Assembly: GCF_900095735.1 (NCBI RefSeq)
Contig: NZ_FNLO01000012.1
Span: forward strand, 1-62,393
Reading direction: 5' to 3'
Origin: Chitinasiproducens palmae
GTDB lineage: Bacteria > Pseudomonadota > Gammaproteobacteria > Burkholderiales > Burkholderiaceae
DNA length: 62,393 nt
In this document: in pieces, positions 34,409 to 42,321 of the stretch
Layout of the letters: each line of letters begins with the position of its first letter
Position numbering within the stretch: position 1 is the first letter of the stretch
The notes under the pieces: model-generated
The model's input: the letters and a program-made list of their open reading frames with translations, nothing else
What the model was told of the DNA's origin: nothing
Databases searched by the model: none
Position numbers and translations under genes: made by a program

Positions 34409-35818
34409 ATGTCGCAAGCACAGATTCAGTCGGGGCCGACCTTCCCGCCGCGCGTGGAGGACCCGCCGGCGCCCGGTCGCGCCGAGACGTGGAGCGCAGA
34501 CGTGGTCGTCGAGCGGTTTATCGACGCGCATCCATTTTCCCGTTCCCAGTGGCTGTTGATGGGCCTGTGCTTTCTGATCGTCCTGGTCGACGGCGTCGAC
34601 ACGGCCGCCATCGGCTACATCGGACCGTCGCTGGTGAGGGACTGGGGCATCAGCAAGGCCGCGCTGGGCCCGGTACTCAGCGCCGCGTTGTTCGGGCTGG
34701 CCGCGGGCGCGGTCGTCTCCGGGCCGGCAGCCGACCGCTTCGGGCGCCGTGGCGTGTTGATCGCGTCCACCGTGTTTTTCGGCGCGATGAGCATCGCCAC
34801 CGCGTTCTGCGGCTCGGTCGAATCGCTGGTGACACTGCGCTTCCTGACCGGCATCGGCCTGGGCGCGGCGATTCCGAATGCCATCACCCTCGTCTCCGAA
34901 TATGCGCCGGCACGGAGCCGCGCGATCATCGTCAACACCACGTACTGCGGCTTCTCGGTCGGCGCAGCCGTCGGCGGCTTCATCTCGTCGTGGTTGATCC
35001 CGACGTTCGGCTGGCACAGCCTGTTTCTGGTCGGCGGCATCGCGCCGCTGGTGCTGGTGGTCGGCGTGGTGCTGTGGGTGCCGGAGTCAGTCCGCTACAT
35101 GGTCAAGCACGGCGCGCCGAAGGAGCGAATCCACGCGCCGCTCAGCCGTATCGCGCCGCTCGATTTGTCGCGAGTGCACGCATTCAGGCTGGCGGAGCGC
35201 GGTGAAACAGCGGCCAGGACCTCGGTCGGCGAGATTCTGTCGCGGCGCTTCTGCGTCGGCACGCTGATGCTGTGGCTGACGTACTTCATGGGCCTGGTGA
35301 TCTTCTACCTGCTGATGAGCTGGATGCCCTTGCTGATGAACGAGGCCGGCTTCACGCCCGCGCGCGCCGCCCTGCTGACCGCGCTGTTCCCGCTCGGCGG
35401 CGGCATCGGAACCGTTGTGTCGGGGTGGCTGATGGACCGCTGGAACGCAAACATCGTCGTGATGCTCGGGTATCTGCTCACCGCCGTGTTCATCTTCATC
35501 GTCGGACAAGCGATGGGCAGCATCGGGCTGGTCAGCGCGCTGATCTTCCTGGCCGGCACGACGATGAACGGGGCGCAATCGTCGATGCCTTCGCTGGCCG
35601 CGATGTTCTACCCGACGCAAAGCCGCGCCACCGGCGTGTCGTGGATGTATGGGGTCGGTCGTTTCGGCGGCATCGCCGGCGTCGCGCTGGGCGGCTTGTT
35701 CTCGGCGTGGCAGTTGGGCCTGCCCGCCGTGTTCGCGCTGCTCGCCATCCCGTCCGTGATCGCCGGCCTCGCGATCTTCGTCAAGTATCGCGCCGGCGGC
35801 CCGGCGCTCATTCAATGA
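34409..35818 (+). CDS. nicT: MFS aromatic acid/H+ symporter, probable hydroxynicotinate uptake
   Basis: Major facilitator of the AAHS family (PcaK/BenK/NicT-like), 469 residues with 12 hydrophobic segments. Signs are the first-helix signature LIVLVDGVDTAAIGYIGPSL and the loop 2-3 motif AADRFGRRGVL. The ATG at 34409 follows GAGGAG; an in-frame TTG two codons earlier is less likely. Its promoter carries the same operator as nicC, supporting a role in 6-hydroxynicotinate (or nicotinate) uptake. The gene name is by context. A 75-aa gene follows 23 bp downstream. Confidence 0.85.
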   Translation: MSQAQIQSGPTFPPRVEDPPAPGRAETWSADVVVERFIDAHPFSRSQWLLMGLCFLIVLVDGVDTAAIGYIGPSLVRDWGISKAALGPVLSAALFGLAAGAVVSGPAADRFGRRGVLIASTVFFGAMSIATAFCGSVESLVTLRFLTGIGLGAAIPNAITLVSEYAPARSRAIIVNTTYCGFSVGAAVGGFISSWLIPTFGWHSLFLVGGIAPLVLVVGVVLWVPESVRYMVKHGAPKERIHAPLSRIAPLDLSRVHAFRLAERGETAARTSVGEILSRRFCVGTLMLWLTYFMGLVIFYLLMSWMPLLMNEAGFTPARAALLTALFPLGGGIGTVVSGWLMDRWNANIVVMLGYLLTAVFIFIVGQAMGSIGLVSALIFLAGTTMNGAQSSMPSLAAMFYPTQSRATGVSWMYGVGRFGGIAGVALGGLFSAWQLGLPAVFALLAIPSVIAGLAIFVKYRAGGPALIQ

Positions 35819-35841
35819 ATGCAACCCAAGGAAAGGAAGAC

Positions 35842-36069
35842 ATGAGTCAGGAACTCGATGCATTGACGGGCAAGGTGCACGGCCTCACCGCCGCGCTAAG
35901 CATCATCGCCGCGGCGCTGCCGCAATCGGCCTCGGCGGACGTGCAGGAAACACTGCGCGATCTCATCGGCGAAACCTCGTCGTCCGACCTGTCCGCCGCG
36001 ACGCGCGACGCGATGCACGGCGTGGTCCGGCAGGTCATCGACTCGATGGAAATCGGCTTGCGGCGCTGA
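35842..36069 (+). CDS. 75-aa protein of unknown function in the nic locus
   Basis: Begins MSQELDALTGKVHGLTAALS. It is mostly helical by composition, with an amphipathic first half (LTAALSIIAAALPQSASADV) and an acidic middle, and no cysteines or signal-peptide pattern. GGAAAGGAAG lies directly before the ATG, a strong ribosome binding site. An alternative ATG at 35815 would overlap the transporter stop and add nine residues. Only 23 bp separate it from the transporter, so it is almost surely co-transcribed. It ends 6 bp from the convergent TetR gene. I do not recognise the family. A small partner of the transporter or of a pathway enzyme is one possibility, unproven. Confidence 0.75.
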   Translation: MSQELDALTGKVHGLTAALSIIAAALPQSASADVQETLRDLIGETSSSDLSAATRDAMHGVVRQVIDSMEIGLRR

Positions 36070-36075
36070 ACGACG

Positions 36076-36924
36076 TCAGGCGGCCGACGCTGCCTTTGGC
36101 GTCTTCCTTGGCGCGCCACGCGTCGACTTGGCCGCGGCACGCTTTGCTGCGGTCCCGGTCACGGGCCGGCTTCGAGCGGTGGCGGTGGCGGGGGCGGTGG
36201 CGGTGTTGGTGGCGGTGGCGCTGGCCGCGGCCTCCAGCCCGCCAACGATGAAACTGGTCAGTTGCGCCAGGGTTTCCTCGGCATCCATCGGATCGCAGGC
36301 ATCCTTCGACAGCACGTCGAGGCGGTGCGTATCGGAAAAAGCGTACAGATACGCGCCCACCATCGCGGTCACGCGCCAATACAGATCCTTCGCAGGCAGC
36401 GCCGGCAGCGCAGCACGCAACGCAGCCACGTAGGTGTCGGTGGAATCGCCATACGCGGTACTGCGCAGGCTGTAGGAAATCTCCGGCGGCTCCGTATGCA
36501 GCCGCGCTTGCAGCCGAATGAACGCTCGCCCGCCTTCGGACTTGCGCAGCGCCACGAGGGGCAGCAGGAAGGCTCGCACGATCTCCGTCACGCTGGCCGC
36601 CTCGCCGCTCTCGGTCAGTTCTGCCAGACGCGCCATCCGTTCGGCGGAAATCAATGTCGCGCGCCGCAGGAACACCTGTTCGAACAGCTGCTGCTTGGTG
36701 CCGAAGTAATACGTGATCAGCGCCTGGGTGACATCGCAGGACGCCGCGACCTCCTTCAGCGACGTACCGGCATAGCCGCGCTGCGAAAAATCGACTTCGG
36801 CGGCATCGAGGATGTTCTCGCGCTGATTCATGTTGCCGGTCGGGCGACCGAGCCGCTTGCGCGCGCCGGGCGCGCCGCGCGTTGCAGCGGCAACAGGCGC
36901 GGGATGGATGTTCTCTTTTTTCAT
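36076..36924 (-). CDS. TetR-family regulator of the nic genes, with basic Ala/Thr tail
   Basis: TetR-type DNA-binding protein, 282 residues. The helix-turn-helix lies at about 36-80: ILDAAEVDFSQRGYAGTSLKEVAASCDVTQALITYYFGTKQQL. A ligand-binding domain follows to about 231. The last 50 residues (232-282) are Ala/Thr/Pro then Lys/Arg-rich with no acidic residue, encoded in part by GGTGGC-type hexamer repeats. The ATG at 36924 has AAGGGC immediately upstream. It lies between the transporter pair and the divergent nicC operon, so it is the natural candidate to bind TTATA-N6-TATAA. In Pseudomonas putida a TetR protein (NicS) controls nicAB and a MarR protein (NicR) the lower genes, so the wiring here differs. 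Confidence 0.85.
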   Translation of the reverse strand: MKKENIHPAPVAAATRGAPGARKRLGRPTGNMNQRENILDAAEVDFSQRGYAGTSLKEVAASCDVTQALITYYFGTKQQLFEQVFLRRATLISAERMARLAELTESGEAASVTEIVRAFLLPLVALRKSEGGRAFIRLQARLHTEPPEISYSLRSTAYGDSTDTYVAALRAALPALPAKDLYWRVTAMVGAYLYAFSDTHRLDVLSKDACDPMDAEETLAQLTSFIVGGLEAAASATATNTATAPATATARSRPVTGTAAKRAAAKSTRGAPRKTPKAASAA

Positions 36925-37125
36925 GCCCTTCGGATTCTGCCGTATGGGTGTGTCTCGAGCGGTGCGTCGCCACGTGCTTCCTGTTGTGCCTCGCACAGCA
37001 CGTGATCTTGCGCTTCGCATTGCCGTCCGTGGCCCAGAGGTCAGCGGATAACCGCCATATTTTACGGGGCTTTCTCGAGTCCGGGCGGCAATGCCACGGT
37101 TGCCGGCACTGGGGTCGAATCCGCG

Positions 37126-37152
37126 TTGCATTTATTTATACGCCCATATAAT
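37126..37152 (+). promoter_or_regulatory. predicted promoter of the nicCEDXF operon
   Basis: TTGCAT (37126-37131), about 15-bp spacer, perfect TATAAT (37147-37152), in an AT-rich island of otherwise GC-rich DNA. The nicC ATG is about 45 bp downstream. Confidence 0.65.
37136..37151. promoter_or_regulatory. operator palindrome TTATA-N6-TATAA (nicC copy)
   Basis: TTATACGCCCATATAA: the same 5-bp arms and 6-bp spacing as at 34249-34264. With its flank it matches that site at 14 of 17 positions (37137-37153 against 34250-34266). It overlaps the -10 box. Confidence 0.65.
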
Positions 37153-37196
37153 ATTGATCGCATGATCAAGACTACACCCACCAGGGACGAGACAAT

Positions 37197-38408
37197 ATGA
37201 GCAGAACTCTTCGTGTCGGCGTGATCGGCGGCGGCATCGGCGGCGCGGCGTTGGCGGGCGCGCTCGCGCAACAAGGCATCGAAGTGCGACTCTTCGAGCG
37301 TGCCAGCGCGTTCGGCGAAGTCGGCGCCGGCATCCAGATGACGCCGAACGCAGTCAAGGTGCTGCGTGCGCTCGGTCTGGGCGATGCGCTCGCGGACGTC
37401 GCGTTCCTGCCGCAGGCCATTGTCGGACGCGACTGGGAAACGGCGCGCGAGAGCTTCCGCACCCCGCTCGCCGGCGTTTGCGAGGAGCTGTATGGCGCCC
37501 CGTTCTTCCATGTGCACCGCGCCGACCTGCATCACATCCTGACCACCATCGTTCCGAGCGACGCCGCGCGGCTGTCGACGACCTGCGTCGACGTCCGGCA
37601 GGAAGATGACAAGGCGGTGGCGGTGTTCGAGGACGGCAGCGAATTCGAAGCCGACCTGATCGTCGGCGCGGACGGTGTGCGTTCCGTGGTCCGCGCGAAG
37701 CTGTTCGGCCAGGAAGCGCCTCGCTTCACCGGCAATATGTGTTTCCGCGCGGTCGTCCCGTTCGACGCGATGCCCGCCTTCGTGAGCCCCGATTCCTCGT
37801 TCTGGCTTGGGCCCCATGCCCACGTCGTGACCTACTACGTGCGCCGCGGCAAGGCAGTCAACATCGTGGCGGTCGCGGAAACGGAGAACTGGGTCGAGGA
37901 ATCGTGGCATGCAAAGAGCAGCCGCGAAGAACTGCTTGCCACGTTCGAGGGCTGGCATCCAAACCTGCAGCGACTGTTCGAGCGCGCGGACTCGGTTTTC
38001 AAGTGGGGCCTGTTCGATCGCGACCCGATGACCGAGTGGTCGCGCGGCAACATCACCCTCCTCGGCGATGCGTGCCATCCGATGCTGCCATTCCTCTCGC
38101 AAGGCGCGGCGATGGCGATCGAGGACGGCTACGTGCTGGCCAAGTCGCTCGGCGCGCATGGCAACGACATCGCGAGCGCGCTGCGCGACTACCAGGCCGA
38201 ACGCCTGCCGCGCACCCGCCGTGTGCAGTTGGAATCGCGCGCGCGCGGCAAGACCTACCACCTGCCGAGCGCGTTCGCGCAGCGCAAGCGCGACCTCATC
38301 TACAAATTCAAGTCCTACCTGAATCCGCAAGCGTCCGGCATCCAGGCGAACTGGGTCTATGCCTACAGCGCGACCGACTTCGCGCCGCGTGCACTGGCTG
38401 CCGCCTGA
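37197..38408 (+). CDS. nicC: 6-hydroxynicotinate 3-monooxygenase NicC
   Basis: FAD- and NADH-dependent aromatic hydroxylase that decarboxylates and hydroxylates 6-hydroxynicotinate to 2,5-dihydroxypyridine. It has 403 residues, group A flavoprotein monooxygenase. Visible: GVIGGGIGGAALAG (FAD ADP-binding, about 8-21), the DG-type motif LIVGADGVRSVVR, and GDACHPMLPFLSQGAAMAIED binding the FAD ribityl. By memory it is diverged from P. putida NicC, so the exact substrate rests mainly on its four neighbours. First gene of nicC-E-D-X-F. Confidence 0.85.
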   Translation: MSRTLRVGVIGGGIGGAALAGALAQQGIEVRLFERASAFGEVGAGIQMTPNAVKVLRALGLGDALADVAFLPQAIVGRDWETARESFRTPLAGVCEELYGAPFFHVHRADLHHILTTIVPSDAARLSTTCVDVRQEDDKAVAVFEDGSEFEADLIVGADGVRSVVRAKLFGQEAPRFTGNMCFRAVVPFDAMPAFVSPDSSFWLGPHAHVVTYYVRRGKAVNIVAVAETENWVEESWHAKSSREELLATFEGWHPNLQRLFERADSVFKWGLFDRDPMTEWSRGNITLLGDACHPMLPFLSQGAAMAIEDGYVLAKSLGAHGNDIASALRDYQAERLPRTRRVQLESRARGKTYHLPSAFAQRKRDLIYKFKSYLNPQASGIQANWVYAYSATDFAPRALAAA

Positions 38409-38432
38409 CCATTCATCGAGAGACCAATCGAC

Positions 38433-39188
38433 ATGACAGCAAAGTCCTACCGCATCGGCCAGATCGTCCCCAGCTCGAACACGACGATGGAGACCGAAAT
38501 TCCGGCCATGCTGCTCGCCCGTCAGAGCATCGAGCCGGAACGCTTCACCTTCCATTCGAGCCGGATGCGGATGAAGAAAGTGGTGAAGGAAGAGCTGGCT
38601 CAAATGGACGCGGAGTCGGACCGCTGTGCGGTCGAGTTGTCCGACGCACGCGTCGACGTGCTGGGCTACGCATGCCTGGTCGCGATCATGGCGATGGGCC
38701 GAGGCTATCACCGCGTGTCGCAGGAGCGGCTGCAGGCGCACACCGCCGCCAATGGTGCCGACGCTCCGGTCATCACCAGCGCGGGCGCACTGATCGAAGG
38801 ACTGAAGACGATCGGCGCGAAGCGCGTCGCGATCGTCGCACCGTACATGAAGCCGCTGACCGAACTGGTGGTCGACTACATCCGGCACGAAGGCTTCGAA
38901 GTGGTCGACTACATCGCACTGGAGATCGCCGACAATCTCGAAGTCGGTCGGCACGATCCGGCCCGCTTGCCCGAGATCGTCAAGAAGCTGAACCTCGACG
39001 GCGTCGACGCCATCGTCCTGTCGGCGTGCGTGCAGATGCCGTCGTTGCCTGCGATCGCGCAGGTCGAGGCGATGACCGGCAAGCCCGTGGTGACCGCCGC
39101 GGTGGCCACCGCCCACGCGATTTTGAAGCAGCTCGGACTGCGCCGGGTGGTGCCGGGCGCCGGCGCCCTGCTCTCGGGTGCGTACTGA
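38433..39188 (+). CDS. nicE: maleate cis-trans isomerase NicE
   Basis: Isomerises maleate to fumarate without cofactor, the last step of the pathway before the TCA cycle. It has 251 residues. The two catalytic cysteines expected in this Asp/Glu-racemase-like fold are Cys81 (LGYACLVAIMAMG) and Cys199 (LSACVQMPSL). N-terminal IGQIVPSSNTTMETEIP is the family signature. It starts 24 bp after nicC and ends 1 bp before nicD. Confidence 0.95.
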   Translation: MTAKSYRIGQIVPSSNTTMETEIPAMLLARQSIEPERFTFHSSRMRMKKVVKEELAQMDAESDRCAVELSDARVDVLGYACLVAIMAMGRGYHRVSQERLQAHTAANGADAPVITSAGALIEGLKTIGAKRVAIVAPYMKPLTELVVDYIRHEGFEVVDYIALEIADNLEVGRHDPARLPEIVKKLNLDGVDAIVLSACVQMPSLPAIAQVEAMTGKPVVTAAVATAHAILKQLGLRRVVPGAGALLSGAY

Positions 39189-39189
39189 C

Positions 39190-40020
39190 ATGTCGGCCTA
39201 TCTCTACGGCGGCAACGTCAACGCCAACGGTATTCGCCAACACTACCTGCGCTACGGCGGCGCACGGCCAGGCCGCGATCCGGTCGTGATCGTGCCGGGC
39301 ATCACCAGTCCGGCCGTCACGTGGGGCTTCGTCGGCGAGCGTTTCGGGAAACAGTTCGACACCTACATCCTTGACGTACGGGGACGCGGTCTGTCGAGCG
39401 CGTCGGACACGCTCGACTACAGCCTCGATGCACAGGCTGCCGACCTGCTCGGCTTCCTCGACGCAATGGACCTGCGGCATGCGAGCGTGCTCGGCCACTC
39501 GATGGGTGGGCGCATTGCACTGCGCGCGGTGCGGCACGGCAAGGCCGACGGCCGCGCGGCGCGCGTTGCGCGGATCGCGCTCATCGACCCACCCGTGTCC
39601 GGGCCGGGCCGCCGTCCGTACCCAGCACAATTGCCGTGGTACGTCGACTCGATGGCGCTGGCCCGCGGAGGCATCGACATGGAAGGCATGCGCCAGTTCT
39701 GCCCGACCTGGAGCCAGGAACAGTTGCGCCTGCGTGCGGAGTGGCTGCATACCTGCGACGAGCGCGCAATCCGCGCCAGCTACGACGGCTTCCACGCCGA
39801 TGACGTGCATGCCGACATGCCGCTGGTGACACAGCCGGTCGTGCTGATGGTGGCCGGCCGGGGCGACGTGGTCCGCGAGGACGACATCGCCGAGTTGCGC
39901 GTGCTGATGCCGCAGCTCGCGTTGGCCAAGGTTCCGGACGCCGGCCACATGATCCCGTGGGACGACGAGGAAGGCTTTTACCGCGCCTGCGGCGACTTCT
40001 TCGGCGCGCCGCTCGCCTGA
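39190..40020 (+). CDS. nicD: N-formylmaleamate deformylase NicD
   Basis: Alpha/beta-hydrolase that splits N-formylmaleamate into maleamate and formate. It has 276 residues. Nucleophile Ser104 is in GHSMGG, the acid in AGRGDVV and the His in DAGHMIPWD. I use the ATG at 39190; the GTG at 39178 would overlap nicE. The order nicE-nicD with a 1-bp gap implies tight co-expression. Confidence 0.93.
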   Translation: MSAYLYGGNVNANGIRQHYLRYGGARPGRDPVVIVPGITSPAVTWGFVGERFGKQFDTYILDVRGRGLSSASDTLDYSLDAQAADLLGFLDAMDLRHASVLGHSMGGRIALRAVRHGKADGRAARVARIALIDPPVSGPGRRPYPAQLPWYVDSMALARGGIDMEGMRQFCPTWSQEQLRLRAEWLHTCDERAIRASYDGFHADDVHADMPLVTQPVVLMVAGRGDVVREDDIAELRVLMPQLALAKVPDAGHMIPWDDEEGFYRACGDFFGAPLA

Positions 40021-40041
40021 GACCCAATTGGAGGCACACGC

Positions 40042-41088
40042 ATGCCAATCAGCGACTATCAACTCGTCGAGGCCTGGAAGGAGGTCCTCACGCTGTCCCG
40101 TCTCGAGCCCGGGCAGTCGGTCACCATCCTCACCGGCGCAGCCACCCATCCGCAAACGCTCGCATGCGCACTGATCGCGACGCAGTCGATGGGCGCGATC
40201 GTCAATCGGCTCGACCTGCCGCCGGTGAACGGCGAAAAGGCTTTGTCGCGCGATGCGCTGGCCTATCTCGGTGAAACGCCGCTCACCGGCAATCATGCCG
40301 CCATCGCCGCGTTGAAGGCGAGCGACCTGGTGCTGGACTTGATGACGCTGCTGTTTTCCCCGGAGCAGCATGAGATCCTCGCCTCTGGCACAAAGATCCT
40401 GCTGGCCGTGGAACCGCCGGAAGTGTTGGTCCGGATGACGCCGACGCTGGCGGATCGGACGCGCGTGCTGGCGGCGACCAAGCGCATCGAGAACGCGCGC
40501 GAAATGCGCGTGACGTCGGCGGCCGGCACCGATCTGACGTGTCCGATGGGCGAGTTCGCGGCCATCGCCGAGTACGGTTTCGTCGACGCGCCCGGTCGCT
40601 GGGACCACTGGCCGAGCGGCTTCGCGCTGACCTTCCCCGACGAAGGCGGCGCGAACGGTCGCATCGTGATCGACCGCGGCGACATCCTGCTCCCGCAGAA
40701 GCGTTACTGCAGCGAGCCGATCGTACTGACCGTCGAAGCGGGCTACGCGCGCAGGATCGAAGGCGGCGTGGACGCCGACCTGTTGCGTGAGTACATGGCG
40801 TCGTTCGGCGATCCGGAAGCGTTCGCCATCTCGCACATCGGCTGGGGCCTGCAGAAGCGTGCGTACTGGTCGACCCTCGGCCTCTACGATCGCGAGGCCA
40901 CGCTGGGCATGGATGCGCGTGCGTTCGACGGCAATTTCCTGTTCTCGCTCGGACCGAACAACGAAGGCGGCGGCAAGCGCACGACCGCATGCCACATCGA
41001 TGTTCCGCTGCGACGCTGCACTGTCGCATTGGATGGTGTCGAAGTGGTGCGCAACGGCAAGACCGTCGAGGCGCGTGATGACCACTGA
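40042..41088 (+). CDS. nicX: 2,5-dihydroxypyridine 5,6-dioxygenase NicX
   Basis: Extradiol-type Fe(II) dioxygenase that opens the pyridine ring of 2,5-dihydroxypyridine, giving N-formylmaleamate. It has 348 residues. The metal ligands fall exactly where the P. putida enzyme has them: His265 (ISHIGWGLQ), His318 and Asp320 (TACHIDVPLR). GGAGG lies before the ATG. Its 3' end overlaps nicF by 11 bp. Confidence 0.95.
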   Translation: MPISDYQLVEAWKEVLTLSRLEPGQSVTILTGAATHPQTLACALIATQSMGAIVNRLDLPPVNGEKALSRDALAYLGETPLTGNHAAIAALKASDLVLDLMTLLFSPEQHEILASGTKILLAVEPPEVLVRMTPTLADRTRVLAATKRIENAREMRVTSAAGTDLTCPMGEFAAIAEYGFVDAPGRWDHWPSGFALTFPDEGGANGRIVIDRGDILLPQKRYCSEPIVLTVEAGYARRIEGGVDADLLREYMASFGDPEAFAISHIGWGLQKRAYWSTLGLYDREATLGMDARAFDGNFLFSLGPNNEGGGKRTTACHIDVPLRRCTVALDGVEVVRNGKTVEARDDH

Positions 41089-41713
41089 AACAAAGGAAGC
41101 GACATACGCGCGCCAGGGTTTCGGCAGTCTGTTGGAGATCGACGGCCGACTCGGACTGTTGATCATCGACTTCGTCAACGGCTTTGCCGATCCCGCCGTG
41201 TTCGGTGGCGGCAACATTGCCGACGCGATCGAACGAACGGTCCCGCTCCTGCGCGCCGCGCGCGAGATGAAGTGGCCGATTGCGCACAGCCGTATCGTGT
41301 ACGCCGACGACGACTCGGACGCGAACGTGTTCTCGCTGAAAGTGCCCGGCATGCTGACGTTGAAGGAGCACTCGCCGGCCAGCGCGATCGTGCCGGAACT
41401 GGCCCCGGCGCAGGGCGAGCTGGTGATTCGGAAGAACGTTCCATCGGCCTTCTTCGGCACCTCGCTCGCGGCGTGGCTCGCAATGCGCGGCGTCTCGACG
41501 CTTGTCGTCGCGGGGTGCGTGACCAGCGGCTGCGTGCGCGCAAGCGTCGTCGATGCGATGCAATGCGGCTTTCGTCCGGTGGTACTGTCCGACTGTGTCG
41601 GCGACCGCGCGCTGGCGCCGCATGAGGCAAGCCTCTTCGACATGGCGCAGAAGTATGCGTCGGTGATGCGCTCGGCGGCCCTGATGGAGAGGCTGGGCCA
41701 CCCGGCGGTCTAG
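41078..41713 (+). CDS. nicF: maleamate amidohydrolase NicF
   Basis: Isochorismatase-like cysteine hydrolase that deaminates maleamate to maleate and ammonia. It has 211 residues. Catalytic triad: Asp31 (LIIDFVNGF), Lys119 (IRKNVPSAFFGT) and Cys152 (GCVTSGCVRASVVDA). The ATG at 41078 lies inside the end of nicX (11-bp overlap), so translation is probably coupled. The same frame stays open far upstream, but that part is antiphase to nicX and not coding. Last gene of the operon. Confidence 0.94.
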   Translation: MTTETKEATYARQGFGSLLEIDGRLGLLIIDFVNGFADPAVFGGGNIADAIERTVPLLRAAREMKWPIAHSRIVYADDDSDANVFSLKVPGMLTLKEHSPASAIVPELAPAQGELVIRKNVPSAFFGTSLAAWLAMRGVSTLVVAGCVTSGCVRASVVDAMQCGFRPVVLSDCVGDRALAPHEASLFDMAQKYASVMRSAALMERLGHPAV

Positions 41714-42321
41714 CCTCAACCTGCGCAATGCGGACCGGCTCTCGCGCCGCGCTGCGCCGGCACGCATCCGGCGCGCGCTGCGAGGCAGCCGCGCCGGCCA
41801 TTGCGGCGGAACCGGACACGGGGTCCTGCGCAACGGGCGCCGGCGACGAGCGGCATGGCGCCGGCCATGCCGCTGCCGGTCGCCCCGAAGCTGCGCGAAA
41901 GCCGGCGATCCCGGCCCGAGGGCACGGCATCTGCCTGCCGCACGCGGTCGTCGCTCGTCGACCCCCGCCGCTACGCAAGCGCCTGCCCGCACGATCCATC
42001 ATCGTTGCTGACGCCGCGCCGCCTGCCGCGACAGCGCGCTTTCGTTCGGACCGCCCGGCGTATCTTAAGAAGCAAGCGCAAGTGCGCGCGCAACGGCGTC
42101 TCGGCGGATCGGCGCACCGACGTCGCTGCAATGCGGCCTAGCCCAAAGCCTGCGTGACGCGGGACGCGTGACGGGAGGCGGTTCAGTACGCACGCCGCAG
42201 CCGCGGGAACGCCCTTTGCGTCGCAAGTCAGTCGCTGCTGGCTATCGCATCGATCAAGGTGGGCTATTTCCTATCGCGCCTTTTTTTCGATAGCATGTTG
42301 CTATTGGAGAGGATTGGCGCA
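41714..42321. other. gene-free stretch between nicF and mntH
   Basis: About 600 bp. Nothing is recognised in the first 540 bp. The last 50 bp hold the palindromic mntH control region. Confidence 0.5.
42271..42304. promoter_or_regulatory. overlapping palindromes in the mntH leader, MntR-like box
   Basis: CTATCG-N11-CGATAG (42271-42293) overlaps a perfect ATAGCA-TGT-TGCTAT inverted repeat (42290-42304). The second closely resembles the MntR box of E. coli mntH (ATAGC-N4-GCTAT). It ends directly before the ribosome binding site, so a bound repressor would block the start of the message. Assignment to a manganese regulator is inference. Confidence 0.55.

Noticed and set aside
36076-36924. Naming the TetR gene nicS
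   Set aside because: NicS is known for nicAB, which are absent here; similarity beyond the TetR family was not shown.
38980-41643. A long open frame antisense to nicE-nicD-nicX-nicF
   Set aside because: The four sense genes have complete catalytic residues; the antisense reading has no family features.
42241-42321. yybP-ykoY manganese riboswitch before mntH
   Set aside because: The leader is too short and lacks the conserved loops; the palindromes better fit a protein operator.
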